Assembly: GCF_000184705.1 (NCBI RefSeq)
Contig: NC_014831.1
Span: 2,542,001 to 2,606,000, forward strand
Direction: 5' to 3'
DNA from: Thermaerobacter marianensis DSM 12885
GTDB taxonomy: Bacteria; Bacillota; Sulfobacillia; Thermaerobacterales; Thermaerobacteraceae
DNA: 64,000 nt
Shown: positions 1-8,505 of the stretch, piece after piece
Position numbering within the stretch: the first letter of the stretch is position 1
How the letters are laid out: the number at the start of each line of letters is the position of its first letter
The notes under the pieces: model-generated
Databases searched by the model: none
Told to the model about the DNA's origin: nothing
Seen by the model: the letters and a program-made list of their open reading frames with translations, nothing else
Position numbers and translations under genes: made by a program

Positions 1-588
1 GTCCCGGATCCGTTCCAGATCGTTGAAGAGTGCCGCCGCGGCGGGATGGGCGGGCGGGGTCATGTCGACCACCCCCAGGCGGCCCCCCGGGCGGAGGACC
101 CGCGCCATCTCGGCCAGCGCCGCCGGCACGTCCCGGAAGTGGTGGGCCGCCCGGCGGCAGGTCACCAGGTCGAAGGACGCCGCGGGAAAGGGCAGGTCGT
201 GGACGTCGCCCACCACGAACCGCGCGTTGCGGACGCCCCGCTCCGCCGCCTCCCGGGCAAAGGCCTCGCCCATGGCCGGGGTGAGGTCGATGCCCGTCGC
301 CTCCGCCACCCGGGGCGCGAAGGTCAGGGCCGTGTGCCCGGTGGCTGTGGCCACGTCCAGCAGGTGCTGGTCGGGCCGGGGATCCAGGGCCTCGACCAGG
401 GCGTAGAGGTCGGCGCCGGCCCGGTGCCCCGGGCTCCGGCGGTATGCTTCCGTATGCTGGCCGAAGAAGGTCTTGATGGCCTCGGGGTCGCCACCTCGGC
501 CGGCCCCGGCACCGGCGGACGAACCGGCCGGGGGCGCCCCCGGTCGTTCCTGCCGTTCCTTTCGTTCGTTGCGTTCCGGCCGTTCCAC
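1..588 (-). CDS. Class I SAM-dependent methyltransferase (3' end cut by window edge)
   Basis: This is a UbiE/Coq5-like methyltransferase that would transfer a methyl group from S-adenosylmethionine to an unidentified small molecule in the cytoplasm. The SAM-binding motif I reads LLDVATATGHTA, followed by an acidic motif II end (ATGID), motif VVGDVHDLPFPAASFD and the post-motif VLRPGGRLGVVDM. The reading frame is open to base 1, so the C-terminus is missing. I chose the GTG at 588 because GGGAGG lies about nine bases upstream. The N-terminus is unusual: a charged Glu/Arg repeat (ERPERNERKERQERP) and then an Ala/Gly/Pro stretch before the fold starts near residue 40. That stretch contains one copy of the GGACGAACC repeat. 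The substrate cannot be inferred. Confidence 0.85.
   Translation of the reverse strand, partial: MERPERNERKERQERPGAPPAGSSAGAGAGRGGDPEAIKTFFGQHTEAYRRSPGHRAGADLYALVEALDPRPDQHLLDVATATGHTALTFAPRVAEATGIDLTPAMGEAFAREAAERGVRNARFVVGDVHDLPFPAASFDLVTCRRAAHHFRDVPAALAEMARVLRPGGRLGVVDMTPPAHPAAAALFNDLERIRD
517..528. repeat. Dispersed 12-mer GGACGAACCGGC, first copy of a window-wide family
   Basis: Exact 12-mer copies (either strand) begin at 517, 6926, 8904, 16276, 17903, 28236, 29453, 35436, 36181, 38109 and 54786. The 9-base core GGACGAACC occurs 24 times by hand count, adding 645, 2147, 11580, 14363, 14677, 30551, 45227, 47086, 51003, 51721, 54633, 55704 and 62544. Two (14677, 45227) are explained as codons of ABC Walker B motifs. 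Many others fall in low-complexity linkers or intergenic DNA. Confidence 0.8.
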
Positions 589-710
589 GCTTTTCCGCCT
601 CCCGTCGTGTTGCGCCAGCTCCGCGGATGGGGGCCTGGCCAGGCGGTTCGTCCACGTCGACCTTGGTTTGTCCTCGGGCCTACCTTGGTGTCTGTTCGGG
701 CCGTTCGAAC

Positions 711-746
711 CGCACCGGTTCTCGCATCGGTTCTCGCACCGGTTCC
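711..746. repeat. Three tandem copies of a 12-bp unit in a divergent intergenic region
   Basis: Units at 711-722, 723-734 and 735-746 follow CGCAYCGGTTCY with one or two differences. They lie between the divergent methyltransferase gene (start 588) and the membrane-protein gene (start 880). A GTTCGAAC palindrome sits just to the left, at about 700-707. This iteron-like array could bind a regulator of one or both genes. No long open frame with family resemblance was seen in 589-879. Confidence 0.6.
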
Positions 747-879
747 TCCCCCGGCAAAACCCGGTTACGATGGTAGCATCGGGCCTGTCCGCCTTCCATG
801 GTTCGACGGAGCCCGCCGGCCGGCGCACGGTGCGCGACGTGGCCGAAGCCGGCCTTGCACCGGTGAGGGAGGGACCACG

Positions 880-1239
880 GTGTCGACGTTGCCCTTTGTC
901 CACGGCTTTCTCGGGCCCATCGTGTTTGCCTTTGCCGTGCTGCGGGTGATCTGGACCGGGTACCGCATGCTGACGGGCCGGGATCTGCCCGCCTCCCGCA
1001 TGCTGGGTGGGTTGTCCATCGGTTTGTTCGATTTGCAAGCGCTGCTGGGCATCGTCCTACTGGCTACGGTGGGGGTAGGTACCGTGACATGGCGTCATCC
1101 CCTGCTGATGCTGGCTGCGGCGGTCCTGGCCCACATGAGCGTGGCCACGGGCCGGCGCGCCGAGGGGCGGGCGGCGGCGCCCTTCGTCCTGGCTTTGATC
1201 AGCGCCGTCCTGGTGGCGGTGGCCTATCCCGCGCCGTGA
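880..1239 (+). CDS. Small multi-span membrane protein, function unknown
   Basis: This predicted 119-residue protein is almost entirely hydrophobic, with about four membrane segments: FVHGFLGPIVFAFAVLRVIW, a segment at about 47-65, one at about 72-85, and a C-terminal one ending VLVAVAYPAP. I chose the GTG at 880 because GAGGGAGGGA stands directly upstream at good spacing. I do not recognise the family. It is followed 196 bases later, on the same strand, by another small membrane protein, so the two may share a transcript. It would act in the cytoplasmic membrane. No catalytic motif is visible. Confidence 0.65.
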   Translation: MSTLPFVHGFLGPIVFAFAVLRVIWTGYRMLTGRDLPASRMLGGLSIGLFDLQALLGIVLLATVGVGTVTWRHPLLMLAAAVLAHMSVATGRRAEGRAAAPFVLALISAVLVAVAYPAP

Positions 1240-1435
1240 CGGATCCCCGACGTCGCAGGGCGGATCCCGGATCGTAGCGTAACCCGTTCCCGCCCTGGGG
1301 CCCGGCGTGTCGCAGACCGCAGCGGATGACCTCACCGCAGCAGGCGGCGCTCCGGTGCGCCGCCAAGGGCGGTGCGGATTCTCCTGGGAACGCCTGTGGA
1401 GTCGACATCCAACGGCCTGTCAAGGAGGGCCTATC

Positions 1436-1912
1436 ATGCCGCGGGCATGGCGAAACCTGTACGTGCTGCTCATGGCCGCCTGGTTCGGCATCATGGGCTA
1501 TTACACGGGCATCCTGACCCCCACCCTGACCCGCGCCTTCCCCGCTGATTTCGGCACCATCGTGGCGGCCCTCTTCCCGGGCTACTTCCGGATGGGGGAG
1601 GTCCTCGCCTTCGCCGCCACCCTGGCGGCCCTGATGGAATACCGCGGCCATCGGGCCGGGGCGGCCCGGAACGGCGCTCCCGGCGCCGGGTGGCGCCTGG
1701 CCATCGGGCTGGCGGCCCTGGCGCTGGTGGCCGCCAACCGGGAGCTGGTTCTTCCCGCGGCCCACGCCGCCCGCGGCACCGAAGCCTTCGGCGCCCTGCA
1801 CGGCATCTCCATGGGGATCAACCTGCTGACCGCCCTGCTGGCCCTCTTGGGGACCGCCAGCGGTCTGCTGGCGGCGGCCCCAACCGAGGGCCGGCGCCCG
1901 GGGGCCCGCTGA
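1436..1912 (+). CDS. DUF4149 (TMEM205-like) membrane protein
   Basis: This 158-residue integral membrane protein has four hydrophobic segments. The central motif PALFPGYFRM-like (here ALFPGYFRMGEVLAF) and the late AFGALHGISMGINLLTALLALLG segment match my memory of the DUF4149/TMEM205 family, whose biochemical role is unknown. The ATG at 1436 is preceded by AAGGAGGGC. A polar, low-complexity loop lies between the second and third helices. It is on the same strand as the small membrane protein at 880-1239 and converges with the mtnA operon. Family assignment is moderately sure; function is unknown. Confidence 0.7.
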   Translation: MPRAWRNLYVLLMAAWFGIMGYYTGILTPTLTRAFPADFGTIVAALFPGYFRMGEVLAFAATLAALMEYRGHRAGAARNGAPGAGWRLAIGLAALALVAANRELVLPAAHAARGTEAFGALHGISMGINLLTALLALLGTASGLLAAAPTEGRRPGAR

Positions 1913-2097
1913 GACCGCCGTCCGGGATCACCCGGCGGCCGTGCCCGCAGCCCCGTTGGGGAACCACTCGTTCACGGGACCGGGCCGGCGGGGTGCCGCG
2001 TGCGGGCCCCCCCGACGGGACCTGCCGCCGGTGGAGCGCCCGCCCGCAGGTTCTTCCGCTTCGGAACCCAAGCCCGTGCAACCGGACCCGGGGCCCG

Positions 2098-3168
2098 TCA
2101 CCAGCACCCCAGGTCCTGGGCCGGCCGGCCCAGGGCCGGCGGGCCGGGTTCGTCCGGCACGGCCAGGGCCGCGATGGCGTCCCGGTAGGGCGGCCGCAGC
2201 ACGCCGCGGTCTGTGACGATGGCCGTGATCAGCTCCGCCGGGGTCACGTCGAAGGCCGGGTTGAAGGCGGGCGTCCCCTCCGGCGCCCAGCGCACGTCGC
2301 CGTACCCCGTGACCTCCCGGGGGTCCCGCTCTTCGATGGGGATCGCGTCGCCTGAGGGCAGGGCGGCGTCCACCGTGGACCAGGGCGCCACCACGTAGAA
2401 GGGAATGCCGTGGTGGCGGGCCAGCACGGCCAGCATGTAGGTTCCGATCTTGTTGGCCGTGTCGCCGCTGGCGGCGATGCGGTCGGCGCCCACCAGGACC
2501 GCGTCCACCTGGCCCGACCGCATCACGGCTGCCGCCGCCCCCTCGACGATCAGGGTGTGAGGGATCCCTTCCTTCTGGAGCTCCCAGGCCGTCAGCCGGG
2601 CGCCCTGGAGGACGGGCCGCGTCTCGTCGACCCAGACGTGGCGCAGGCGCCCCTGCTGCCAGGCGGTGCGGATGACCCCCAGGGCCGTGCCGTGGCCGCC
2701 CGTGGCCAGGGCGCCAGTGTTGCAATGGGTGAGGACCCGCGCCCCCGCGGGCAGCAGGGCGGCCCCGTGCTCGGCCATGCGCAGGTTCATGGCCAGGTCT
2801 TCCTGCTGGATGGCCCGGGCCTCGGCTTCCAGGGCCGCGGCCACCTCGCGGGGACCCGCGCCGGCGGCCTGCAGCTGGCGGTACCGGGATTCCATCCGTG
2901 CCAGCGCCCAGTGGAGGTTCACCGCCGTGGGCCGGGTGGCGGAAAGCCGGCGGATGGCGGCGGCGATGGAGTCGCCACGGGCGGCCGCCAGGGCGACGCC
3001 GTAGGCCGCCGCGATGCCGATGGCCGGGGCCCCGCGCACCGCCATGGTCTCGATGGCCCGGGCCACCTCTTCGACGGACGAACAGGCCTGCCACGCCTCC
3101 TCGGCAGGCAGCCGCCGCTGGTCGAGCAAGTGCACCACGCCGCCTGCATAGCGCACGGGTTGGATCAC
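2098..3168 (-). CDS. mtnA: S-methyl-5-thioribose-1-phosphate isomerase
   Basis: MtnA isomerises 5-methylthioribose-1-phosphate to the ribulose form in methionine salvage. The 356-residue length fits the family. Visible signatures are [32 protein letters not shown] with the catalytic Cys149, [20 protein letters not shown], and [19 protein letters not shown] with the catalytic Asp229. These separate it from the related eIF2B subunits. Translation starts at a GTG that overlaps the upstream gene's stop codon by four bases (GTGA), so it is coupled to the FlhB-like gene. No other methionine-salvage gene lies in the window. The end of the gene carries one GGACGAACC copy (2147-2155). Confidence 0.95.
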   Translation of the reverse strand: MIQPVRYAGGVVHLLDQRRLPAEEAWQACSSVEEVARAIETMAVRGAPAIGIAAAYGVALAAARGDSIAAAIRRLSATRPTAVNLHWALARMESRYRQLQAAGAGPREVAAALEAEARAIQQEDLAMNLRMAEHGAALLPAGARVLTHCNTGALATGGHGTALGVIRTAWQQGRLRHVWVDETRPVLQGARLTAWELQKEGIPHTLIVEGAAAAVMRSGQVDAVLVGADRIAASGDTANKIGTYMLAVLARHHGIPFYVVAPWSTVDAALPSGDAIPIEERDPREVTGYGDVRWAPEGTPAFNPAFDVTPAELITAIVTDRGVLRPPYRDAIAALAVPDEPGPPALGRPAQDLGCW

Positions 3169-3800
3169 GGCCCGTCCCCCTTTGTACGCTCCGGGTCTCG
3201 CCGGGGCGCCGGTCCTGCGGGTCCTTGAGAGGGTGCGGCGAGCCCGGCGGCCCCAGCGGGCTCGGCGGCGGGAGCAGGCCCGCCGGCTGCGAAGGCCCCT
3301 GCGTCTGCGGAACCGGCGGGCCCGCCCGGTGTGAATGCACCCGCAGCCGGGCCGCCCGGACCGGGTGCGCCCCTAAGGGTTCCAACCGTGGCGGTCGGGC
3401 CCCGGGTGGTTCCAGCTCCGGCGGGAACGGCTGCCGCACCCCTCCCCTCCCCGGGGGACACGCCCCACCGGTCCGCCAGCCCCCGGCCCTCGGCCAGCTC
3501 GCGGTCCAGTTCGAGCGCCAGGGCCATGATGCGGGCGACCACCTCGTAAAGCGCCGGCGGGATCTCCTGCCCGGGCGGGATGCGGGCCAGGATCGGTGCC
3601 ACGGGCGAGGTCACCTGCGGGACACCGGCCTCCCGGGCCCGCCGCAGGATGGCTTCGGCCATGGCGCCGAAACCCGCCGCCACCACCCGCGGCGCCCCGT
3701 CTCGCGCCGGGTCGTAGCGCAGGGCCGCCGCCGCCCGTGGGGGCCGGGTCCTTGCCCCGCCGCTCGCCGCCGTGCCCGTCTCGTCGGGAACCGCGCCCAA
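3165..3800 (-). CDS. FlhB/EscU-family orphan export-gate cytoplasmic domain (YlqH-like)
   Basis: The first 100 or so residues match the cytoplasmic domain of type III export switch proteins: [20 protein letters not shown], then [43 protein letters not shown]. The membrane part of FlhB is absent and no NPTH autocleavage motif is seen, as in the stand-alone B. subtilis YlqH. The remainder is an Ala/Gly/Pro-rich tail of about 100 residues. No ATG or GTG is available after the upstream gene, so I chose a TTG at 3800; its ribosome site is weak. The gene sits between a FliK-like gene and mtnA. No other flagellar gene is visible, and its role is unknown. Confidence 0.65.
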   Translation of the reverse strand: MGAVPDETGTAASGGARTRPPRAAAALRYDPARDGAPRVVAAGFGAMAEAILRRAREAGVPQVTSPVAPILARIPPGQEIPPALYEVVARIMALALELDRELAEGRGLADRWGVSPGEGRGAAAVPAGAGTTRGPTATVGTLRGAPGPGGPAAGAFTPGGPAGSADAGAFAAGGPAPAAEPAGAAGLAAPSQGPAGPAPRRDPERTKGDGP

Positions 3801-3835
3801 GGTAACCCACCCCGCTCTTCGTCCGCAAGGCCGCG

Positions 3836-4498
3836 TCAGGCCGTCCGTGGCCCGGGCGGACCTTGCCTGCGGCCGTCGCCGGGGCCGGCCGCGCCGCCGG
3901 CCACCGCCGTCGATCCCCCCGACCCTTGCCCCTCCGGCACGCAGCGGACCGACGCTCCCGCGGGGTCGAACCCGGCCGCCGCCAGCAGGCGCTGCAGGGC
4001 CTCCCCGTCCCATCCCCGGGCGGCCAGTTCCGCCGCCGCCTTCGACCCCACCGCCAGGTGGAGGTAGACCCGGCGCCCCACGCCGGCCAGCCGCAACCGC
4101 CAGGCGCCTGCGTGGGGGAGCTCCCACGCCGCTTCCAGGGTCCAGGGGGTCTGGGACGGCGCCGGGCCCCCGCCGTCCCGCGGCGGCTCCGGCGGGGGCG
4201 GCAGGCGAGCCGGACCACCCCGCGGGCCGCCTGCCTGGACCTGCGCCGGGAACGCCGCAAAAGGAACCGCAATGGGCTCCGGCGACCAGGAGCCGGAGGC
4301 AGGGACCGCGGGGCCGGCCGGCGAATCGGCAAGAACCCCCGGTCCCGGCGCCACGGCGGCGGGATCCGGGGACGGGGCCGGACGCGGCACCGCAGGCGAC
4401 CGGGTGGCGGTCCCCGGTGCGGGCAACGACCTTGCGGCAGCCATCGTCGTTTCGTCGGAACGGGATGGGGCTTCCGGCGTTCTGCCGGCGCCCTTCAC
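3836..4498 (-). CDS. Proline/alanine-rich protein with FliK-like C-terminal domain
   Basis: The N-terminal half is low complexity. A compact segment beginning TPWTLEAAWELPHAGAW and continuing VYLHLAVGSKAAAELAARGW resembles the C-terminal domain of flagellar hook-length control proteins, the usual partner of FlhB-like switch proteins. The downstream FlhB-like gene supports this reading, as in the B. subtilis ylqG-ylqH pair. The start is uncertain: a GTG at 4498 has GGAGG about eleven bases upstream, and an ATG at 4444 is also possible. The stop is 35 bases before the next gene. The domain call is an inference from a short stretch. Confidence 0.5.
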   Translation of the reverse strand: MKGAGRTPEAPSRSDETTMAAARSLPAPGTATRSPAVPRPAPSPDPAAVAPGPGVLADSPAGPAVPASGSWSPEPIAVPFAAFPAQVQAGGPRGGPARLPPPPEPPRDGGGPAPSQTPWTLEAAWELPHAGAWRLRLAGVGRRVYLHLAVGSKAAAELAARGWDGEALQRLLAAAGFDPAGASVRCVPEGQGSGGSTAVAGGAAGPGDGRRQGPPGPRTA

Positions 4499-4671
4499 CC
4501 GCCGCGCCGCCTCCGCCTCCCAAGACGGCCCATACATTCCGTGGATGACCTCACTTTTCAGCCACGGCGTGACGAAAAACCAAATCAACAAGACCACACC
4601 TTTCGCATCCCGGCAAGCACCGTGGCAACGGCCGCTACGCCTGGATTACAATAGGGTAGGAGGGATCGGCG

Positions 4672-5943
4672 GTGCCCGCCAATCTGCTCCCGCTCGAGCA
4701 CCTCACCGACGCCGACTTCGACTTCCTCGCGGCGGCCGTCTCCCCGCGCCCGGATGCCCGCGACCGCATCGCCCGGCTGTTGCGGGACGGCGGCGAGGCG
4801 GTCCAGCGCGCCCTGGAGGACCGTCGGACCCACCGGGCACTGCAGGAAGGCGAGGCCGCCCGGCACCTGAGCCCCTACCTGCTCTTCTCCGTCCTGCTCC
4901 ACCGGCACCTGGCCGAGGAGCGGGCCGCCCACGCCCAGGGTCAGGGGGCGCCAGGCGGCGGCGAACCGGCCCCGGAGGCCTCCCCCCAGTCACCCTCCCC
5001 AGGAGCATCCCGCGACACCACCGGTGCACCGCCGGCATCCCCGGCCGCAGCGGACGGCACCGCTCCCGGGTCCGGGGTGTTCATCCTGAACGGGGAACCG
5101 GGCCCCGCCCCGGAGGGCCGGTCCGGCCCCGGCAGCCGGCTTTTGCTGGAGTCGCCCTGGACCCTACACTACCTGGCGGAGCTGCTGGCCTCCTTCGCCT
5201 ACACGCCCCCCGGGATCGCCGCCTTCACCCTGGGCGGCCGCCAGTACCGGTTGCCCCTGGCCGAGGTCGACCTGGCGGCCCTCAACAAGGTCGCCCTGCT
5301 GGCGGCCGAGGCCGAGCGATTGTCCATCTACCGGCGCCTGGGGGACCTGACCCTGTTCCTGTCATCGGTTGCGGTGGAACCGGCTGAAGGGGGGCAGGGC
5401 GAGGCAGGGAAGCGGCGGGAGCCCGGCCGCACCGCGACCGGCCACCGGCCGGGAGCCCAGGCTGCGACCGGTGCGGCAGGACCCGCGGAGGGTGCCACCC
5501 CATCGGATGGGGAAGAACCGGCCGCGGACGTGCAGCCGGGCGGGGCGTCCGGGGTGAAGCCCGCCGGCGAGCCGGCGCGGCCGTCCCGGCCCACCGCGAC
5601 CCCGCCCTACACCCGGATGCCGTCGTCCACGGCGGAGACGGTGCCCGACCGCAAGGATCCGGGCGCCGGCGTGCCCTATTCGGACGAAGAGCTGGAACGG
5701 GAGGGGCGGCGGTTCTACGAGTACGCCTCCCAGCACCGGGGCGCCCGCACCACCTACCTGGGATCCACCCTGCCGGTGCTGGCGGCGCAGTACGGCGCCG
5801 TCCGCAGCCTCCTGCGCAAGATCGTGCAGCAGGATCTGCCGCAGGTCTACCCGGGCGGGCTGGCACAGCTGGCCGCCCGGTGGGGGAACGCCCCCCAGCC
5901 CGGGGTCGTGGCCCTGTCGGCACCTGACGGGCGGAGGGCCTAG
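4672..5943 (+). CDS. Hypothetical protein, two conserved blocks joined by long low-complexity linkers
   Basis: I do not recognise this 423-residue protein. Residues 1-85 are mostly helical and charged (LPLEHLTDADFDFLAAAVSP onward). A second ordered block at about 140-235 includes LLESPWTLHYLAELLASFAY. A C-terminal block (RRFYEYASQHRGARTTYLGS, VLAAQYGAVRSLLRKIVQQD) ends the protein. Between the blocks are Ala/Gly/Pro-rich linkers. The GTG at 4672 follows TAGGAGGGATCGGC, a good ribosome site, and TACAAT at 4647-4652 could be a -10 element. No signal peptide or membrane segment is visible. It is divergent from the FliK-like/FlhB-like/mtnA operon. Confidence 0.7.
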   Translation: MPANLLPLEHLTDADFDFLAAAVSPRPDARDRIARLLRDGGEAVQRALEDRRTHRALQEGEAARHLSPYLLFSVLLHRHLAEERAAHAQGQGAPGGGEPAPEASPQSPSPGASRDTTGAPPASPAAADGTAPGSGVFILNGEPGPAPEGRSGPGSRLLLESPWTLHYLAELLASFAYTPPGIAAFTLGGRQYRLPLAEVDLAALNKVALLAAEAERLSIYRRLGDLTLFLSSVAVEPAEGGQGEAGKRREPGRTATGHRPGAQAATGAAGPAEGATPSDGEEPAADVQPGGASGVKPAGEPARPSRPTATPPYTRMPSSTAETVPDRKDPGAGVPYSDEELEREGRRFYEYASQHRGARTTYLGSTLPVLAAQYGAVRSLLRKIVQQDLPQVYPGGLAQLAARWGNAPQPGVVALSAPDGRRA

Positions 5944-6013
5944 CACCGCTCGGCGAGCGCTCCCCAGCCCGCGGTCGTCGCCGCCCAGGTGCCCACCGGA
6001 CGTCGCGGGGTCC

Positions 6014-6745
6014 CTATGGAAGGGTCCGCGCCCGCGCCTGTACCACCGGGCCGGTGGCCGGTGCCGGTGCGGAGGGCGGCGCCGGCGGTGGGGACGGTGC
6101 CGGCCCAGGAGCCGGCGCCGGGGAGCGCACCGGTGCCGGCGGAGGGATCGGTGCCGGTGAAGGCACCGGTGCCGGGGACGGAGATGGTGCCGGCATCGGC
6201 ACGGGTGACGTCGACCGCCGCACCACCACGGCCATCTCCGCACCGCGCGGGTCGGGATCGTCCAGCCCCAGGATGGCCTGCCAGGGTCGAGGGTAGCTGC
6301 AGCGGCGCCGGCCGCGCTGCAGGACGAAGAGCCCGTCCTCGTACGCCTGCGCGAAGAACACCGGATCCGCCAGGAGGCGCAGCCGCAGTTCCGCCATCCA
6401 TCGCCGCTCTTGACGCCAGCGGGAGAGGCCGGCGCCCCCTGCCAGAATCGCCGCACCCGCCGCCGCCAGGCCGGCCCACAGCGGCGGCCGGTTCGTCACC
6501 AGGAAGAACCCGGCGAGGACCGCCAGGGCCGCCGCCAGCAACCGTGCATACGCGCGGGCCAGGAGGCCCAGGTAGAGGGCGGGTTCGACTTGGGCGCGCT
6601 GCAGGTACAGATTGGCGACGCCGCGGCGATGCAGGTGCAGGCGCACCTGTCCCTTGCGCACCAGCGCCCGCAGGCGCGCAAAGATCGCCGCTTCTTCAAG
6701 CCTGCCATCCGTTCCCCACGGGTACCCGGCCTGACGTGTGGTCAC
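6014..6745 (-). CDS. Two-helix membrane protein with Pro-Ala-rich C-terminal tail
   Basis: This predicted 243-residue protein of unknown function has a cytoplasmic-looking N-terminus (RLRALVRKGQVRLHLHRRGV), two close membrane segments (about 75-95 and 98-115), and a conserved-looking block (ELRLRLLADPVFFAQAYEDG, LFVLQRGRRRCSYPRPWQAI). It ends in about 60 residues of repeated Pro-Ala dipeptides. The GTG at 6745 follows GGAGG with six bases between. The repetitive tail is encoded by a degenerate GGTGCCGG tandem DNA repeat and probably forms a stiff extended stalk. It lies 399 bases downstream of the amidase gene on the same strand. Confidence 0.65.
   Translation of the reverse strand: MTTRQAGYPWGTDGRLEEAAIFARLRALVRKGQVRLHLHRRGVANLYLQRAQVEPALYLGLLARAYARLLAAALAVLAGFFLVTNRPPLWAGLAAAGAAILAGGAGLSRWRQERRWMAELRLRLLADPVFFAQAYEDGLFVLQRGRRRCSYPRPWQAILGLDDPDPRGAEMAVVVRRSTSPVPMPAPSPSPAPVPSPAPIPPPAPVRSPAPAPGPAPSPPPAPPSAPAPATGPVVQARARTLP
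6057..6203. repeat. Degenerate GGTGCCGG tandem repeat inside a coding tail
   Basis: Roughly every 12-18 bases the plus strand returns to GGTGCCGG or GGCGCCGG, for example around 6090, 6140, 6158 and 6170. The minus strand reads this as Pro-Ala-Pro repeats at the C-terminus of the preceding membrane protein. It looks like slippage expansion of a short GC-rich unit. Confidence 0.6.
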
Positions 6746-7144
6746 CGCTGGCCTCCATCCCGGCGCCGGCGAAGTCGGGCTGGTCGCCGGCCGGGGCGTT
6801 GGGAGCCGCCGGCCGCCCGCCGGGTGCCCACCCGCCCCCGGCGGCCTGACGTCGCCGCATCGGGTCGCGGTCGCGCGCAGGCCTTTCCGCCCGAGGTACA
6901 CCCGCGCCCCTTCTTCATCGAACGCGCCGGTTCGTCCCACGCGGTGGGTTCTGTCGAACGAGCCCGAATCCCTGCCGGGGCTGGCGAATCCCTGGGGAAA
7001 CCCATCCCACGGGAACCGGAGCCCGGCGCGCGGCCCGGCCCGAGGCCGAGCCCCGCCGGAACGCCGTCTCGCATCCCGCGGCCTTCCACGGCGCGGTGCG
7101 TGGCGGGCGGCCCCTGCTCCAGCCGGATCGGATCGACCCACACG
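6746..7144. other. 399-base intergenic stretch without recognisable gene
   Basis: The open frames here have no family resemblance and biased shadow composition. The stretch contains one full copy of the dispersed 12-mer (GCCGGTTCGTCC, about 6926-6937). No clear promoter or terminator was recognised. Confidence 0.4.
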
Positions 7145-7765
7145 TCAAACCCGGCCTCCCCGGCGCGGCGCACCGGGCGCTGGGCGCCGGTATTGGTGCG
7201 GTACCCCGCTCCGGCCGAAGTACTGGAGTACGCCGCGGGCGATGGCCGCGGCGAGCCGCGCTTGCCCCGACGCCGATCCCAGGTAACGGGCATCACCGGG
7301 GTTGGTGATGAATCCGCATTCCACGATGACGGCCGGCATGCGGGATTCACGAATCACGTAGTAAGCGTCGCGGCCGCCGCGTCCGGCCCGGGATCGGGCG
7401 CCGCGGTTGACCAGGGGCGTCAGCCGGTCCATCCACTGCACCAGGTAACGCGCCAGGATGCGGCCGCGGGAACCGGGCTGCACCGAGTGCCAGACCTCGA
7501 AGCCGCGAGCCGACGCGTCAACGTAGGCGTTGCAGTGGACGGACACGTAGATGTCGGCACCCCAGGCGTTGGCCTCATGGGTGCGGGCGCGCAGGGACTT
7601 GCTGCGGTCGGTGCTGCGGGACATGCGCACCGCGAGCCCGTGACGGGCCAGGTGCTGGCGGGCGTGCCGGGCGATGGCCAGATTGATGTCCTTCTCGACG
7701 AGCCCGTTGCCGGTGGCGCCCGGGTCGTCGCCTCCGTGACCGGGATCGAGATAGACCTTGGGCAT
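7145..7765 (-). CDS. N-acetylmuramoyl-L-alanine amidase (Amidase_3, CwlD-like)
   Basis: This zinc amidase would cleave the bond between N-acetylmuramic acid and L-alanine in peptidoglycan. The zinc ligands are visible: His10 in YLDPGHGG, Glu24 in GLVEKDIN and His77 in VSVHCNA. The catalytic Glu149 is in VIVECGFITN. The 206-residue length corresponds to a bare catalytic domain. No signal peptide or cell-wall-binding repeat is seen, so export would need another route or the start is further upstream. The ATG at 7765 follows GAGGGGGACGCCC. Similarity to CwlD suggests spore-cortex remodelling, but no sporulation neighbour supports this. Confidence 0.9.
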   Translation of the reverse strand: MPKVYLDPGHGGDDPGATGNGLVEKDINLAIARHARQHLARHGLAVRMSRSTDRSKSLRARTHEANAWGADIYVSVHCNAYVDASARGFEVWHSVQPGSRGRILARYLVQWMDRLTPLVNRGARSRAGRGGRDAYYVIRESRMPAVIVECGFITNPGDARYLGSASGQARLAAAIARGVLQYFGRSGVPHQYRRPAPGAPRRGGRV

Positions 7766-8206
7766 GGGCGTCCCCCTCGTGAAAGGACACCTCCGCAGGC
7801 CAGCCGGCGCCGGCCGGGTGCACCTTCCGGTCCTCCGGGCGGGTAATTCCGGAAAAGCGATGGCCGAACTGGCGCTTTGCGGGAATGGCCCGGAACCGGG
7901 ATCCGGTGAGTCGCTGGCCTCGTAGGGAACCTATGAGCGCCGGTGACGGGGTGCGCCGGGGTGGACGCCCCGGACCACCGGCCTTCGGGAGGAACCGGGC
8001 TCATGGCGGGGCCACAGAACCCGGCGGCAAACGCCACGCGGACGCGAGCTTACGGGTCGCCGCCGAGCCCCCGGGCCCCGCGCTCCCGGAGAACGGTGCG
8101 CCGGGAAGGACCGGCTGTGGTATAATCGCCCTGCACGGTGCGGCGCCGCCCTTTTGCCATTTCAACTTGTTGTTTCGGTGGTGGCGCCGAGGCTTCTGGA
8201 GCGCAC
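7766..8206. other. Non-coding stretch ahead of the tRNA(CAU) gene
   Basis: No gene was recognised in these 441 bases. A perfect TATAAT lies at 8121-8126 on the plus strand, 80 bases before the tRNA, with no good -35 match at 16-18 bases. It is the likeliest promoter element for the tRNA. Confidence 0.45.
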
Positions 8207-8279
8207 GCGCCTGTAGCTCAACGGTCAGAGCAGCGCCCTCATAAGGCGTGGGTTGTGGGTTCGAATCCCACCAGGCGCC
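8207..8279 (+). tRNA. tRNA with CAU anticodon (Met, or Ile2 after lysidine modification)
   Basis: The cloverleaf is complete: acceptor GCGCCTG pairs with CAGGCGC, the D-arm is GCTC...GAGC, the anticodon stem GCGCC/GGCGT closes a CTCATAA loop (anticodon CAT), and the T-arm is GTGGG-TTCGAAT-CCCAC. CCA is not encoded. The discriminator base is C, unusual for either methionine or isoleucine acceptors. The stem lacks the initiator-type GGG/CCC pairs, so this is not tRNA-fMet. Elongator Met and Ile2 cannot be separated by eye. Confidence 0.92.
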
Positions 8280-8371
8280 CCTCCGCGGCATGGCGCGCCG
8301 GCGATGAAGGTCCCGGCGCGCAGCCCATTTTGCGGCGGGTCGCGCCAGGCGGATCCCGCCCAGCTGTTGCC

Positions 8372-8400
8372 TTGCCGGGCAAGCGGCCGGCCGCTATAAT
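8372..8400 (+). promoter_or_regulatory. Sigma-A-type promoter for tRNA-Glu
   Basis: TTGCCG (8372-8377), a 17-base spacer and a perfect TATAAT (8395-8400). The predicted start at about 8407 gives a leader of about 100 bases before tRNA-Glu. Confidence 0.75.
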
Positions 8401-8505
8401 GCGATAGGTACCATCCCGGTCCATGGACCGGCGTGTCCGGCGGCAGCGGGCCCCCGCGGGCGGGCCTGCGCCGAAGGCAACGGGGCAAGCCGGGACGGAC
8501 GGAAC

